Of a stretch of DNA of 20,817 nt, positions 20,300-20,817 are shown piece after piece. The stretch is from the NCBI GenBank assembly GCA_902496845.1, contig CABVCJ010000036.1:1-20817 (forward strand), written 5' to 3'. The notes below the pieces were generated by a model. The model ran no database searches. It had not been told where the DNA came from and saw nothing but the letters and a program-made list of their open reading frames with translations. Made by a program: the position numbers and the translations under genes. The first letter of the stretch is position 1; each line of letters begins with the position of its first letter. The DNA is from an uncultured Collinsella sp. (GTDB lineage: Bacteria > Actinomycetota > Coriobacteriia > Coriobacteriales > Coriobacteriaceae).

Positions 20300-20817
20300 C
20301 TACTTTGCGTCGTAGGCCTCGGCGTCCCACCAGTCGAGCTGGGCGATGTTGTCGCGGATGTGCTGGCAGCTCTTGTGGAAGCCCTCGAGCTCGTGCTCGG
20401 ACAGGTCCAGCGTGTAGACCTCCTCGACGCCCTCGGCACCGATCACGCACGGCAGGGAGGTAAAAATACCCTCCTCGCCATACTGGCCGGTCATAAGCGT
20501 AGAGGCCGAAAGCACGGCGTGCTCGTTGTGCAGAACAGCAGCGCAGACGCGCGCGGCGGAGTTGGCGACGGCGTACTCGGTGCACTGCTTGCCCTGGTAG
20601 GTCACATAGCCGCCCTTGCGTGCAAGCTCCTCGACCTCCATGTGGTCGAAGGCGTACTTGTCGGGGTTTTCGGCCTGAAGCTCGTTGAGTCTCTTACCGG
20701 CGATGGTCGCGGCCTTAAAGGCTGCCAGTTGGCTAAAGCCATGCTCGCCGATCATGTAGGCGTCGATGGACTTGGGGCTCACACCGACCTTCTTGGAGAT
20801 CTCGGTGCGCAGGCGGG
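20300..20817 (-). CDS. L-lactate/L-2-hydroxyacid dehydrogenase, C-terminal part (5' end outside window)
   Basis: This is the C-terminal substrate-binding half of an NAD-dependent dehydrogenase of the lactate/malate family, which reduces pyruvate or another 2-oxoacid to the L-hydroxyacid. The frame is open to the window edge, so about 172 residues are visible. The catalytic histidine is in YMIGEHGFSQLAAF; most lactate dehydrogenases have GEHGDS, and here Phe replaces the Asp. YGEEGIFTSLPCVIGAEGVEEVYTLDLSEHE is the usual end-of-family segment (G-x-x-S-P-P-V/C-IG-x-x-G). It ends with YDAK before TAG. A GTG at 20782 is internal, not the start. L-lactate dehydrogenase is the simplest call; L-2-hydroxyisocaproate-type dehydrogenase is possible given GEHG-x-SQ. 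Confidence 0.88.
   Translation of the reverse strand, partial: RLRTEISKKVGVSPKSIDAYMIGEHGFSQLAAFKAATIAGKRLNELQAENPDKYAFDHMEVEELARKGGYVTYQGKQCTEYAVANSAARVCAAVLHNEHAVLSASTLMTGQYGEEGIFTSLPCVIGAEGVEEVYTLDLSEHELEGFHKSCQHIRDNIAQLDWWDAEAYDAK

Noticed and set aside
20292..20585. Small Arg-rich minus-strand open frame at the window end
   Set aside because: It lies out of frame within the dehydrogenase coding region and has a composition typical of a shadow frame.

Overview
The window looks like chromosomal DNA of a high-GC Gram-positive gut bacterium, most likely a Collinsella-like member of the Coriobacteriia. This rests on strongly GC-biased codons with actinobacterial-type housekeeping proteins, a mannose-class PTS beside SIS-domain deglycases, and AGGAGG-type ribosome sites. 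It is an inference, not a database match. No rRNA, tRNA, CRISPR array, transposase or integrase was recognised.

Layout. 1-4980 (+): the C-terminal two thirds of Mfd, a PAP2-family membrane phosphatase, a threonine-aldolase-like PLP enzyme with a clear terminator, and a GNAT acetyltransferase. 4981-5376: intergenic hairpin repeats. 5377-12678 is the metabolic core. It holds a divergent GntR/UTRA regulator (-), SIS-domain deglycase 1, an EamA/DMT transporter, a mannose-class PTS (IIA-IIB fusion, IIC, IID) and SIS deglycase 2. 12765-14758: a HAD phosphatase and a YitT-type membrane protein, separated by a second copy of the hairpin repeat. 14978-19921: a second GntR/UTRA regulator, RecQ, a third GntR/UTRA regulator whose start lies 2 nt after the recQ stop, and SIS deglycase 3. 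20300-20817 (-): the C-terminal part of an L-lactate/2-hydroxyacid dehydrogenase.

How the genes fit together. The three SIS proteins are paralogues of the FrlB/FraB/GfrE-F family (6-phospho-Amadori-product deglycases). All keep the Glu/His pair spaced 16 residues apart that is catalytic in FraB as I recall it. A mannose-class PTS would import and 6-phosphorylate an Amadori compound (glucoselysine, fructoselysine or similar), and a SIS enzyme would split it into sugar phosphate and free amine or amino acid. This matches the logic of the Salmonella gfr system. Three GntR/UTRA regulators and three distinct direct-repeat operator types (TGTAT-NTAAC-TTGTAT, TATAAYGACYATAACG, ATAGRACAACATAGAAC) suggest three separately induced modules. 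One operator type is shared by the EamA transporter and the PTS operon, so the transporter may belong to the same pathway, perhaps as a product exporter.

The least expected content is intergenic. There are two copies of a two-hairpin element whose stems differ with compensatory changes around invariant loops (7310-7468, 15698-15860). There is a 235-bp repeat pair with nested inverted arms (4991-5226, 13377-13611), and a near-perfect 180-nt hairpin (20011-20192) with a different stem but the same AAACCGCAGG apical motif. These look like structured RNA or palindromic mobile-repeat families and are the best candidates for undescribed biology here.
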